Below are positions 25,361 through 34,191 of a DNA stretch of 56,134 nt, in pieces (position 1 is the first letter of the stretch; every line of letters starts with the position of its first letter). The notes below the pieces were generated by a model. That model was given only the letters and a program-made list of their open reading frames with translations, made no database searches and had not been told where the DNA came from. The DNA comes from an uncultured Lachnospiraceae bacterium (GTDB taxonomy: Bacteria; Bacillota; Clostridia; Lachnospirales; Lachnospiraceae): positions 1 to 56,134 of the forward strand of contig CAMNOU010000017.1 in assembly GCA_946546945.1 (NCBI GenBank), given 5' to 3'. A program made the position numbers and the translations under genes.

Positions 25361-26728
25361 TTGCAAAGCCAGGCAACCGGAGATTTCTCCAGGGGGAGCA
25401 TAGGAAAGGCACTGCTGCGGCTGGCTATTCCCATGACTCTGGCCCAGTTGATCAACATTCTATACAACGTGGTGGACCGCATGTTCATCGGCAGGATCGG
25501 GCAGGACAATCTGGACGCCCTGACCGGTGTCGGAGTCTGTCTGCCCATGATTACAATTCTGATGGCGTTCGCGAATCTGGTGGGGACAGGAGGAGCGCCG
25601 CTTTTTTCCATCGAGCGCGGGAGGAAAAATGAGAAAGAAGCCGCCGCGCTCCTCGGAAACAGCGCCATGCTGCTGATTTTGTTTGCCGTTCTTCTGATGG
25701 CGGTCTGCTTCGTGTTTAAGCGGCCGATGCTGATGGCACTGGGCGCCAGCGAGGCGACCTGGCCTTATGCCAACCAGTACATCACGATTTATCTGCTCGG
25801 CACACTGTTTGTTTATTTCAGCCTGGGGCTGAACAACTTTATCAATGCGCAGGGATTTGCAAAGACCGGTATGTGCACGATTGCCATCGGCGCGGGAATC
25901 AACATCTTCCTGGATCCGGTCTTCATCTTCGGATTGCATATGGGCGTCCGGGGAGCCGCCCTGGCAACGGTGATTTCCCAGTTCTGTGCTGCTTTGTGGA
26001 CGGTCCGGTTCCTCACCGGAAAACGGGAGATCCTTCGTCTGGAGTGGAGATTCGTCCGCCTGAACAAAGAGAGAACCAAACGGATCGTCAGCGTCGGACT
26101 GGCGGGATTTACCATGTCGGTCACAAACTCCATCGTTCAGATGCTCTGCAATGCATCGCTGCAGTATTACGGAGGGGATCTGTACGTCGGCATTATGACG
26201 ATCATCAATGCTGTGCGTGAGATCATCAGTCTCCCCCTGCACGGCATCTCGGAGGGCGCAAAGCCGATCATCAGCTTCAACTATGGCGCAGAGCTTTATG
26301 AGCGATCCAAAAAGGCGATCCGCCTGATGTCCACAGCACTGGTGATCTATCTGGCAGGTGCCTGGGCCATCGTCTATGCCTTTCCGGGCCTCTTTATCCG
26401 GATGTTCGGAGGCAGCGGAGCGACGATGACGGAAGGAATCCACAGCATGCGCCTCTACTTCTTCGGGTTCATCTTCATGGGCTTCATGACAGCGGGGCAG
26501 GCATCCTTCAATGCGCTGGGACGCGCTAAAAACGCCGTTTTCTTTTCCATTTTCCGGAAAGTGCTTATCGTTGTGCCGCTGACCTTGCTGCTTCCCCGCA
26601 TCGGAGGACTCGGAACGGACGGTGTCTTTGTTGCTGAGCCGATCTCGAATCTGATCGGGGGCATGACCTGCTTTCTTACCATGTATTTTATCGCTTACCG
26701 GAAGCTGGGAGAAAAACCGGCACCCTGA
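25361..26728 (+). CDS. MATE-family multidrug/cation efflux transporter
   Basis: 455 aa with about 12 membrane segments. Landmarks: GKALLRLAIPMTLAQLINILYNVVDRMFIGRIG, TGVGVCLPMITILMAFANLVGTGGAPLFS, GLNNFINAQGFAKTGM, INIFLDPVFIFGLHMGVRGAALATVISQ in the first half and LPLHGISEGAKPIISFNYGA plus GRAKNAVFFSIFRKV in the second. MATE proteins export drugs or metabolites using Na+ or H+ gradients. The start is TTG at 25361 with AGAAGG about 9 nt upstream; no ATG is nearby. It stands after the SRP RNA terminator and 15 bp before nagA. Confidence 0.92.
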   Translation: MQSQATGDFSRGSIGKALLRLAIPMTLAQLINILYNVVDRMFIGRIGQDNLDALTGVGVCLPMITILMAFANLVGTGGAPLFSIERGRKNEKEAAALLGNSAMLLILFAVLLMAVCFVFKRPMLMALGASEATWPYANQYITIYLLGTLFVYFSLGLNNFINAQGFAKTGMCTIAIGAGINIFLDPVFIFGLHMGVRGAALATVISQFCAALWTVRFLTGKREILRLEWRFVRLNKERTKRIVSVGLAGFTMSVTNSIVQMLCNASLQYYGGDLYVGIMTIINAVREIISLPLHGISEGAKPIISFNYGAELYERSKKAIRLMSTALVIYLAGAWAIVYAFPGLFIRMFGGSGATMTEGIHSMRLYFFGFIFMGFMTAGQASFNALGRAKNAVFFSIFRKVLIVVPLTLLLPRIGGLGTDGVFVAEPISNLIGGMTCFLTMYFIAYRKLGEKPAP

Positions 26729-26743
26729 CGGGAGGAAAATCCG

Positions 26744-27925
26744 ATGCTTTTTTATCATGCCAGACTATTTCTGGAAAACAGATTTATCGACGGAGCCTTT
26801 GAGACGGAGAACGGAAGATTCAAGGCAATTTTTCCGGGCGGCGGGGCAGAAGAGGTCTGCCGTCCCGGACAGTCCGGAACAGATCTGGGCGGAGCCCTGG
26901 TCATTCCGGGACTGGTGGATATTCATATCCACGGGAGTATAGGGGAGGATGCCTCCGATGGAGATGTGCAGGGGCTGATCCGGATGGGCCGGTTCCTCGC
27001 AGAGAGAGGCGTGACCACCTTTGTTCCAACGACCATGACACTGCCGCCGGCAGTGCTGGAGCAGGCCTGTCAGTCTGTGGCGGATGCCCGTGAAAGGCGC
27101 CCGTTAGACTGTGCCCGCATTCCGGGGATTCACCTGGAGGGTCCGTTTCTGTCAGAGAAGAAAAAGGGTGCGCAGAACGCATCTTATTTAAGAAATCCGG
27201 ATCCGGATCTCTTTGCGCGGCTGTACGAAAAAAGCAGGAACCTGATCAAAATCATAGATATCGCGCCGGAACTTGAGGGAGCGGCAGACTTTGCAAAGGA
27301 AAACTCCCGCCTGTGCACGATTTCCGCAGCGCATACCGCTGCAGACTACGAAACAGCGGCTGCCTTTTTTGACGCGGGAGCATCCCATCTGACACATCTC
27401 TTCAACGCGATGCCGCCTCTGCACCATCGCCATCCGGGGGTCATCGGTGCCGCCGCGGAGCGGGAATCCGTCACGGCAGAACTGATCTGTGACGGCCATC
27501 ATGTCCATCCGGGCGCGGTGCGCATGGCGTTCAAACTGTTTGCCGGCAGAATCTGCCTGATCTCCGATGCCCTGCGCTGTACCGGCATGCCGGATGGAGC
27601 GTATGAGCTGGGCGGTCAGATGACACAACTGTCAGGCGGCCTCGCCAGACTCGCAGACGGAACCATTGCCGGCTCGGCAAGCACCCTGGCAGACTGCCTG
27701 CGCAAAGCGGTCGCCTTCGGCATCCCCGCAGAAGACGCCATCCCGGCAGCAACCATCGTGCCCGCAAAAGTAATCGGCTGCGATGACCGGATCGGCTCCA
27801 TCGAAGCTGGGAAGTGTGCGGATTTCCTCGTGTGTGATGAAACCATGCGCGTACGGCAGGTCTATGTCGGGGAGAAGAGGATTCATCTCAGTGTGAGAGA
27901 CCCCCACTTCTTAAGTGGCGGGTAA
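26744..27925 (+). CDS. nagA: N-acetylglucosamine-6-phosphate deacetylase
   Basis: 393 aa amidohydrolase converting GlcNAc-6-P to GlcN-6-P and acetate in amino-sugar and peptidoglycan recycling. Motifs: VIPGLVDIHIHGSIGED (HxH), IHLEGPFLSEKKKGAQN (metal Glu), AAHTAADYE (His), HLFNAMPPLHHRHPG, LICDGHHVHPGA (His) and LISDALRCTGM (catalytic Asp). GGAGG precedes the ATG. The last dozen codons (VSVRDPHFLSGG) come from the 45-bp palindromic repeat at 27885-27929, so the original C-terminus was probably replaced when the repeat arrived. The catalytic core is intact. Confidence 0.94.
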   Translation: MLFYHARLFLENRFIDGAFETENGRFKAIFPGGGAEEVCRPGQSGTDLGGALVIPGLVDIHIHGSIGEDASDGDVQGLIRMGRFLAERGVTTFVPTTMTLPPAVLEQACQSVADARERRPLDCARIPGIHLEGPFLSEKKKGAQNASYLRNPDPDLFARLYEKSRNLIKIIDIAPELEGAADFAKENSRLCTISAAHTAADYETAAAFFDAGASHLTHLFNAMPPLHHRHPGVIGAAAERESVTAELICDGHHVHPGAVRMAFKLFAGRICLISDALRCTGMPDGAYELGGQMTQLSGGLARLADGTIAGSASTLADCLRKAVAFGIPAEDAIPAATIVPAKVIGCDDRIGSIEAGKCADFLVCDETMRVRQVYVGEKRIHLSVRDPHFLSGG

Positions 27926-27929
27926 TGAC
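27885..27929 (+). repeat. Palindromic dispersed repeat, copy 1 (inside the nagA 3' end)
   Basis: Begins ATCTCAGTGTGAGA, then CCCCCACTTCTTAAGTGG with CCACTT/AAGTGG pairing, and ends GTAATGAC. Copy 2 is at 28192-28237. Related to the hairpin at the window start. Confidence 0.85.
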
Positions 27930-27936
27930 AAGATCG

Positions 27937-27966
27937 TCTCAGTGGGGGTCCAATCTCCCACTGAGA
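27937..27966. repeat. 14-bp-class inverted repeat hairpin, copy 1
   Basis: TCTCAGTGGG (27937-27946) pairs with CCCACTGAGA (27957-27966). The same hairpin in reverse orientation, with a nearly identical loop region, is at 47649-47686. Confidence 0.85.
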
Positions 27967-27989
27967 TAAACGCTCCGCGAGGATGCGCA

Positions 27990-28033
27990 GGAATTCGGCT
28001 TGGAGGATGTCAGCTGACGCTGACCCGAATTCC
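27990..28033. repeat. Nested GC-rich palindrome
   Basis: Outer arms GGAATTCGG (27990-27998) and CCGAATTCC (28025-28033) enclose an inner hairpin GTCAGC-TGAC-GCTGAC (28009-28024). A further AGTCTCGCAAGCGAGACTT hairpin follows at about 28040. No coding signal. Confidence 0.7.
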
Positions 28034-28107
28034 GCGCCAAGTCTCGCAAGCGAGACTTGAATAGTTTTCGAGATAAATGTATGCAGATGTATAGAAAAGG
28101 ATTATGC

Positions 28108-28154
28108 AGCAAAAGGTGAAATGGTTAATGTTTCACCTTTTGCTGTTTCTTTTT
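28108..28154 (+). terminator. Strong terminator-like hairpin
   Basis: AGCAAAAGGTGAAA/TTTCACCTTTTGCT (28108-28121 and 28131-28144) followed by TTTCTTTTT. A related hairpin with the same GCAAAAG..TGAAA arm is at 34635-34669. Confidence 0.8.
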
Positions 28155-28191
28155 ACTGTCTTCCTATGTTAATGTTGAAATGGTGTTTTTT

Positions 28192-28237
28192 ATCTCAGTG
28201 TGAGAAGGCCCCCACTTCTTAAGTGGCGGGTTATGAC
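28192..28237 (+). repeat. Palindromic dispersed repeat, copy 2
   Basis: ATCTCAGTGTGAGA, AGG, CCCCCACTTCTTAAGTGG, CGGGTTATGAC. About 46 nt, differing from copy 1 at only a few positions and in the same orientation. Confidence 0.85.
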
Positions 28238-28296
28238 TATAGAGAATAATGAGAATAGAATGAAGAAGACTTGAAAGATAGGGATTGAATATCGAG

Positions 28297-29850
28297 ATGA
28301 TGAAAAAATTATTAGGGATATGCAAAGCGGAAGCTTTTGCAAGACTGCTGTTCAACCTGATCTATATGGCAGCAGTGGCGGCCCTTCCATATATAATAAA
28401 GATAATGATTGACTGTAAATATGAAAGAGGGATTACGGATGTTGTATATCTCAGCGCCATATTTCTGGGCTTTATTGTGCTTGAGACATTTGCGCAGTAT
28501 ATCTCACAGCTAAGTGCCTGGAAGCTTACGGTAAAATTACTCAAAACTCTGCGGAGCAAATATTTTGCGACGATCATTAAGAAAGGGCCAAAGGATTTTT
28601 TTTCAAAGACAGCCGGAGAATATAACTCAGTTATCATCAATGACATTTCGGCTTGTGATGAATATATGGAATATGTCATGCAAATTGCTGAGGGAATTAC
28701 AGGATTTGTTGTGTATGCAGTGTATATTTTTCTGTTGGATGTAAGACTGGCGATTATTATTTACGCGGTTGCTGCAGCAGCACTTTTTTTGCCGAAAATC
28801 ACAGGGAAGACTTTCTCTGCCAAAAAGAATACGCTTCTTAACAATACGGGTAAATACACTTCTAAAGTACTTGATTTGTTGGGAGGGTATCATTTGGTTA
28901 ATTCTGTCACATATAAGGAGATTGTCTGTAAGCACGATGATTCCCTATCGACAATGGAAGATTCACGATACCAATATGGGAGCTTTAAAACCTTTGTCAA
29001 TATATTAAATGGAAGTGTTATGTATATCATCAATGCAGGCGCTTTTGTTTCTATTGCAGTTTTTCTGATGCAGGGCAGGATAACGGTGGGAATAGCTACA
29101 GCAACCATTGCATATATTCAGGATTTCATGTTCCCGTTGAGGACGATCATTGATGCATCGAGTGGCGCTAAGTCGGTAAGGGGAACAGTGGAGAGACTGT
29201 TCAATGAAGTTGATTTTTCAAAAGAGAGCGGCTTTGGGAGGGCGCCCGAACCTTTTGAAAAAATGGAATTGTCCCATGTGACAGCCGGATATGACAAAGA
29301 GGTGATTCATGATTTCTCATATACTTTTGAGAAAGGGAAAAAGTATGTCATAACAGGCGATAGCGGATCCGGGAAAAGCACGCTTTTGAAGGTGCTTTCC
29401 GGAGTGCTCACTCCGATTAGCGGAGAAACACAGATCAATAGCAAAAGCGTTACATATGACATGGCGAGAGAGCGGCTTTTTTTTCTGACCCAGGACGAGC
29501 ATATTTTTGAAGATGGTTTCGAGGATAATGTGACGGTATATGGCAGCTACAGATTGAAAAACAACCTGCAAAATGCAATTAATCCGGCGAAGTATCTCTT
29601 TCTTTCGAAATCGAAAGATTGCAGCAAGTTAAGCGGCGGGGAAAAGCAGCTGATCGGACTGCTAAGAGCGTTAAATGCGCAGTATGATGTCATGCTTCTT
29701 GATGAGCCGTTCGCATCACTGGATTTCGAAGCAGAAAAATATATAACGGAACAGTTGTTAAAAAGCGATGCCACGATTATCATGGTCACGCACACGGAAG
29801 ACAAAGAATATCTCGACATGTTTGATGAAATCATCCGTGTCGCGGGGTAA
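28297..29850 (+). CDS. ABC exporter half-transporter (fused permease and ATPase)
   Basis: 517 aa. The N-terminal ~300 residues hold about five or six membrane helices of the exporter type. The C-terminal ATPase has Walker A TGDSGSGKSTLLK, a Q-loop in FFLTQDEHIFEDGF, signature KLSGGEKQLIGLLRAL, Walker B YDVMLLDEPFASLD and H-loop VTHTED. Such half-transporters act as dimers; a second one (31215-32828) lies in the same cluster and may be the partner. No peptidase C39 domain is present. AT-rich sequence and codon usage differ from the core genes. Start is uncertain: the ATG at 28297, or TTG at 28285 adding four codons. Confidence 0.88.
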   Translation: MMKKLLGICKAEAFARLLFNLIYMAAVAALPYIIKIMIDCKYERGITDVVYLSAIFLGFIVLETFAQYISQLSAWKLTVKLLKTLRSKYFATIIKKGPKDFFSKTAGEYNSVIINDISACDEYMEYVMQIAEGITGFVVYAVYIFLLDVRLAIIIYAVAAAALFLPKITGKTFSAKKNTLLNNTGKYTSKVLDLLGGYHLVNSVTYKEIVCKHDDSLSTMEDSRYQYGSFKTFVNILNGSVMYIINAGAFVSIAVFLMQGRITVGIATATIAYIQDFMFPLRTIIDASSGAKSVRGTVERLFNEVDFSKESGFGRAPEPFEKMELSHVTAGYDKEVIHDFSYTFEKGKKYVITGDSGSGKSTLLKVLSGVLTPISGETQINSKSVTYDMARERLFFLTQDEHIFEDGFEDNVTVYGSYRLKNNLQNAINPAKYLFLSKSKDCSKLSGGEKQLIGLLRALNAQYDVMLLDEPFASLDFEAEKYITEQLLKSDATIIMVTHTEDKEYLDMFDEIIRVAG

Positions 29851-29869
29851 AATAAACAAGGGAAAAAGT

Positions 29870-30622
29870 ATGAGAAGAAGGAGAGGAAAACAAAGTATAT
29901 TTGCTGGCATAGCAATCTTTACGGTCTGCTTATCTGCCTGTGGTATATCTTCCCATAACGCAGAAAGTGATAATTCACAAATTTCATTAGAAACAGGTCA
30001 GCATGTTAATATGGGGAGATGGCATGGTGAAGACATCGAGTGGCGTGTCCTGGATATTCAGGAGGACCATGTTTTGCTTTTGAGCGAATATGTTATAGAT
30101 GTATTGCCCTATCATGAAAAACCCTGTTCCAGTATCAAATGGGAAGACTGCACGGTGCGTAAGTGGTTAAATGACACCTTTTATAAAGGGGCGTTTACTG
30201 AACATGAACAAGAAAAAATAATACTATCACAATCAGAAGGGTTTATAGAATATAATTTCCGAATTCCGGGAAAGCCATTTGCGTATTTGGAAAGAGAGAC
30301 AGAAGATTATATTTTTTTACTAAGCAGTACAGAAAAATCTGAATACCTTGAAATATCAACCACGAATCCGGAAATGGGAGATTCTGGAAGACTCTGTTCG
30401 CCAACAGAATATGTAAAAAACAACTATGATATAGAAATATATAGGGTTGGAGAAAAAGAATTCTGCGGGTGGTGGTTAAGCGCAGGAGATGCTGCTGGTT
30501 ATGATTACAGTCTGGCATAGCCGAGCATGGTCACAAAATTTGGTTCCTGTATGTCTGTATCACCTGCAGAAGAAGTAAGCAGCGGCATTCGTCCTGCTAT
30601 GTGGGTCTCATGGCAGGATTAG
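29870..30622 (+). pseudogene. DUF6273-like lipoprotein, interrupted by an in-frame amber stop
   Basis: Starts MRRRRGKQSIFAGIAIFTVC with lipobox LSACG. The domain follows: IEWRVLDIQEDHVLLLSEYV, CSSIKWEDCTVRKWLNDTFY, GAFTEHEQEKI, and KEFCGWWLSAGDAAGYDYSL, which fits DUF6273-type extracellular proteins. A TAG at 30518-30520 ends the frame after YDYSLA. The same frame continues for 33 codons to another stop at 30620-30622, reading PSMVTKF...SSGIRPAMWVSWQD, the usual C-terminal strand of this fold. The gene is therefore broken by one nonsense codon, unless the TAG is read through or is a sequencing error. It lies between two ABC half-transporters. Confidence 0.65.
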
Positions 30623-31214
30623 TAGGAGAGCTGTGCCTTGAGAAATGAAATTGAAAAAAGAGTCCAATGTGAAAAAATATGGCTTGCCGGTATATGCAAA
30701 AAGCAAGCCGCATTTCACTCGAACGTCTGCTTGTAGCTGTCCGGAAGGTGTGCCGGATCTGTCAGCCACTCTCCGCGGCGGCTTGCCCTGCGCCAGCTGA
30801 CGATTAGCTCGCCCTTCATGGAGTAGATATTGACTGTTGATGCGGATGCCGCAATCAGAACAATCGATGATGCCCCTTGAAAAAATGAAACTGAAAGCGC
30901 TGCCATACCGCTTCCGGGCAGTCCTTGACATAAATGACGCGAATAACCCTATTCTGGTGAAAACAGCTATGTTGCTTCCTGCCTCCTCTACGAGTGACAG
31001 ATCTGGGTGGCGCCCAGAAAATAGAATTAACATGTCTCTTTCTGATTTTGCGGATTATCGATTGACAAAACAAAGAAGGATAGCGTCGAATACGATCTGA
31101 CGTTAAATTGCAGTAGCTGAGAACTATAATTCGATGCGGGATAGTTAGGCTGCATATGTACATTTTTTTAAAATTAGAATGTGTATGAAACAACAGTTGC
31201 AGAAGGGAGACTTT
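30623..31214. other. Decayed intergenic stretch in the accessory region
   Basis: About 590 bp with more GC-rich composition than the flanking ABC genes. Open frames of 60-140 codons occur on both strands (for example a 63-codon minus-strand frame, 30715-30906, ending WLTDPAHLPDSYKQTFE), but none has a convincing start, RBS or family. It probably contains remnants of an earlier gene. No RNA gene or transposase is recognised. Confidence 0.45.
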
Positions 31215-32828
31215 ATGAGAAACTTATTGGGTGTAAACAGATTATTAAAGTATATTGTTCAGAAAAAACATATTTTAATTTTTATTATCTTTATAGCAGT
31301 GATAGTTTCCGGTTGGGAGCTTATTCCTGCACAAATCGTGGGCAGGATTGTGGATAGTTTGCCTCAATCAGATATCAATATTGTTTTAAAATGGGTGGCC
31401 GTATTTGGTTTGGTTTATTTTGTTGCGAATGTGCTTAAACTATTATTTGGGAAATTAGTAATGGATTTCAATAATGGAATTATAGAAGATGTAAGGAAAG
31501 ACATTTTCAAATCAACCATTCATCATGATGTGAAAGTCACAGAACCTGATATATCTGGCGATATACTTACAAGAACAACAGGAGACATAGAACAAATTAC
31601 TAAAGTTATAGCAGGCCCTTTAAACGGACTATTAGGGAGAATGTTGGTTTTTATATTCTCAATTATAGTATTAGGGCGACTGGATATTAAATATATATTT
31701 ATAGCCATCATAGTATCAGCCGGATTATATACTTTATCAAAAAATGTAAGTGAAAAAAATAAAGAAACAGGTGTTCAGGAAAGAAAAATAATAGGGGGAT
31801 TAAGTTCTTATTATTCAGATATAATGAGGAATATTTTTTTAATCAAGGCCTATGTCAAAGAGAAGAACGAGATACATTCACTTGATACGATGAGTGATAA
31901 TATTCTTCTTTGCAGGAAAAAACAAATGTCATATATGACAAAATACTGGGCTTCAGTGGAGTTTTGTAATTGTATAGGATATGTAGTTGCATTTTTGGTT
32001 TGTGTATATGAAGTCAAGAGGGGGAGTTATACAGTTGGACAGCTTGTGGTGATTTATTCATATTTGCAAACGATTTTTTCGTCTATGGTAAATGTCAGTC
32101 GGTATAGAACTGACATTTATAATGCAGATGCCTCACTTAACAGAGTTTTTCCCCTTATTGATGATCAGGTTTCCGGGAAAAAGCTTTCATCTCTCCCCAA
32201 ATCGGGTCCCTATTCAATAGAAAAAATAGAATTAAAAAATATCAGTGTAATGTTTGATCATAAAGAAATAATAAAGAATATCAGCTTTGTATTAGAGAAA
32301 GGAACCATTACAGTTTTGGCTGCTGATAGTGGAAAAGGGAAAAGTACTATCATAAACGCTATGTTGGGTTTTGCAGATATTGCAAATGGATGCATTATGT
32401 TTGATGGGCAGGATGTGACAAACAATAGTACAGAACGGCGGAATGCCATTAGAGTTTGCTTTCAAAAAGCATACTTACAACAAAAATCATTATATGAGAA
32501 TATTTATTATGGAGGAGAAAAGCCTAATTGGATATATCTTTTTTATTCAGTTATCGAATCAATTATGAAAAAAAAGGGTGATGATGTTATTTTGGAAAAT
32601 ACAAATAACAGTTTGTCAGGAGGGGAGGCAAGAAGAGTCGCTCTTGCGAGAACGGTGAACAAAAAAGTTCCCTGTTATATTTTTGATGAGCCAACGGCAG
32701 AACTCGATGATTATAATAAGCAAATGGTAATAGAGAGTATAAAAAAATTGAGTAAAAATGCTATGATTTTGGTTGCAACGCATGATAACGATTTGATTAC
32801 TGCTGCAGATCAAATTATAACACTATAA
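31215..32828 (+). CDS. ABC exporter half-transporter (fused permease and ATPase), second copy
   Basis: 537 aa. Six-helix exporter membrane domain at residues ~1-310 (YIVQKKHILIFIIFIAVIVS; YLQTIFSSMVNVSRYRTDIY), then an ATPase domain. Walker A is atypical (AADSGKGKSTIINAML). The signature is LSGGEARRVALARTV, Walker B CYIFDEPTAELD and H-loop ATHDND. Strongly AT-rich codons. The RBS AGAAGGGAGA precedes the ATG at 31215. It is most likely a partner of the half-transporter at 28297-29850 in a heterodimer, followed by an MFS protein. The cargo is unknown; no precursor peptide or biosynthetic enzyme is visible between them. Confidence 0.88.
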   Translation: MRNLLGVNRLLKYIVQKKHILIFIIFIAVIVSGWELIPAQIVGRIVDSLPQSDINIVLKWVAVFGLVYFVANVLKLLFGKLVMDFNNGIIEDVRKDIFKSTIHHDVKVTEPDISGDILTRTTGDIEQITKVIAGPLNGLLGRMLVFIFSIIVLGRLDIKYIFIAIIVSAGLYTLSKNVSEKNKETGVQERKIIGGLSSYYSDIMRNIFLIKAYVKEKNEIHSLDTMSDNILLCRKKQMSYMTKYWASVEFCNCIGYVVAFLVCVYEVKRGSYTVGQLVVIYSYLQTIFSSMVNVSRYRTDIYNADASLNRVFPLIDDQVSGKKLSSLPKSGPYSIEKIELKNISVMFDHKEIIKNISFVLEKGTITVLAADSGKGKSTIINAMLGFADIANGCIMFDGQDVTNNSTERRNAIRVCFQKAYLQQKSLYENIYYGGEKPNWIYLFYSVIESIMKKKGDDVILENTNNSLSGGEARRVALARTVNKKVPCYIFDEPTAELDDYNKQMVIESIKKLSKNAMILVATHDNDLITAADQIITL

Positions 32829-32884
32829 TTTAATGCTATCTAATTTCACAAGCAAGGGAATGAAAAGGAGCAATTTTTAATTTC

Positions 32885-34093
32885 ATGCAGGAGAATAAAA
32901 ACAGTATTTGGAATAATAAAATATTTAAAAGGCTAGGTTGGATTACGGCGATATCATCTTTGGGAGATGGATTATATTCGTTAGCCATTACGTTATCAGT
33001 TTATAATATAACAGGTTCTGTAGTTGGAGTGGCCGGTATGTGGCTAATTCGAGCATTGGTTCGCATTCCATGCCAGTTTTTTTCCGGTGTTATCGTGGAT
33101 CGCTTTAACAAAAAGAGAATCAGTGTGATTGTTTATATACTCAGTGCGTTCTTAATGTTTGCCATTGCCTTTACCAATGATAGATTTTTATTGCTGGCTT
33201 ATATTATTATATTTATATTGCAGGGAACAAGTGATATGGACAATATGGCTCAGATGGGGATTATGTCTGAGACTATTTCCAAGGATCATTTGATGGATGC
33301 TAACAATGTTTTTTCAATCATAGGAACCGTTACGCTGTTTGTTTCTCCGGCAATCGGGGGATTATTATACAAATTATATGGAACAACCGTCTTATATATA
33401 ATAGATGCATTTTCTTTTGTCGCAGCAGCTATCATAATGAGTCTGATTCCCTATCAACATAGAGCATGCGTACATAAACAAGAAAAATTTACGCTTTTGA
33501 CGCATGCAAAAAAGGGGATAAAAGAGGTAAAAGACTTACCTCTGATTCAATATATTATGCTGATCTCAGTGTTTTTTGGCATGTTAGGGAGATTTTATGA
33601 GATTGATAAGGTTTATGTGGCAGACAGTATAATGAATATCGGGCCGGAGGGAATCGTTTATTTTTCGTATGCTATGTCGATTGGCGGCCTGCTCGCTCCA
33701 TTGGTGACGAAAGGTATTAAAAAGTGGAAAAAAGATGAGCTGTTAAAGTTTTCGGTAGTAAGTATCTTATATGCTTTTTCATTTGTTGCATGGGGAGCGG
33801 CTAAGACAATATGGATATCGTTAGCTGCAATTTTTGTACTAGGGATGCTTGAAACCAGTCAGGGAATTATGACAAACGTTATTTTTATGAGTCAAATAAA
33901 TAACGAAGTAATGGGTATGGTAATGGCATTTCGAAAAATAGTTATTGTACTGAGCGCAATCATAGGTATTATTTTGGCACCGGTATTGATAAAGATTTGT
34001 GGAGTTCGACTTTCTTTCCTGATAGTAGGAGGCGTTACCATTGCTCTCTCTTTTGGGGCGATTTTCAAAACTTCGTCGCGCGGATTCCTGTGA
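32885..34093 (+). CDS. MFS transporter (drug or product exporter type), 3' end altered by repeat
   Basis: 402 aa with 10-12 membrane helices: WITAISSLGDGLYSLAITLS, VGVAGMWLIRALVRIPCQFF, the loop VDRFNKKRI typical of the MFS motif A region, and the second half beginning near FFGMLGRFYEIDK. Resembles MFS_3/macrolide-type exporters. The last residues KTSSRGFL are encoded by the start of a GC-rich foldback element at 34066-34163, so the natural C-terminus was probably lost or replaced. AT-rich like the upstream ABC gene and only 56 bp from it, suggesting one operon. AAGGAG lies about 14 nt before the ATG. Confidence 0.85.
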   Translation: MQENKNSIWNNKIFKRLGWITAISSLGDGLYSLAITLSVYNITGSVVGVAGMWLIRALVRIPCQFFSGVIVDRFNKKRISVIVYILSAFLMFAIAFTNDRFLLLAYIIIFILQGTSDMDNMAQMGIMSETISKDHLMDANNVFSIIGTVTLFVSPAIGGLLYKLYGTTVLYIIDAFSFVAAAIIMSLIPYQHRACVHKQEKFTLLTHAKKGIKEVKDLPLIQYIMLISVFFGMLGRFYEIDKVYVADSIMNIGPEGIVYFSYAMSIGGLLAPLVTKGIKKWKKDELLKFSVVSILYAFSFVAWGAAKTIWISLAAIFVLGMLETSQGIMTNVIFMSQINNEVMGMVMAFRKIVIVLSAIIGIILAPVLIKICGVRLSFLIVGGVTIALSFGAIFKTSSRGFL

Positions 34094-34163
34094 CTTCAGT
34101 CGTGGGAGGAAGCGCTTATCAACAATCCTTTTTCGTCATGAGTCCAAACTCGCGACGAAGTTT
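34066..34163. repeat. Foldback element with IS200/IS605-like end hairpin
   Basis: A perfect 13-bp inverted repeat (AAACTTCGTCGCG at 34068-34080, CGCGACGAAGTTT at 34151-34163) encloses GTGACTTCAGTCGTG (34090-34104) and GGGAGGAAGCGCTTATCAAC. The 15-nt GTGACTTCAGTCGTG is identical to 45282-45296 beside the TnpB element. Looks like a miniature element or a solo IS end inserted at the MFS 3' end. Confidence 0.6.
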
Positions 34164-34191
34164 GAAGCCTCCGGCGGATCGCAGGCGCGCA

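Noticed and set aside
25156..25668. 170-codon minus-strand open frame over the SRP RNA end and MATE start
   Set aside because: It covers the RNA gene, which has a clear helix-8 consensus, and shows no family.
25460..26758. 432-codon minus-strand open frame
   Set aside because: Antisense of the MATE gene; His/Gln-rich shadow composition and no motif.
30608..31193. Overlapping open frames of 60-140 codons on both strands
   Set aside because: No RBS, no family, mixed composition; treated as decayed sequence.
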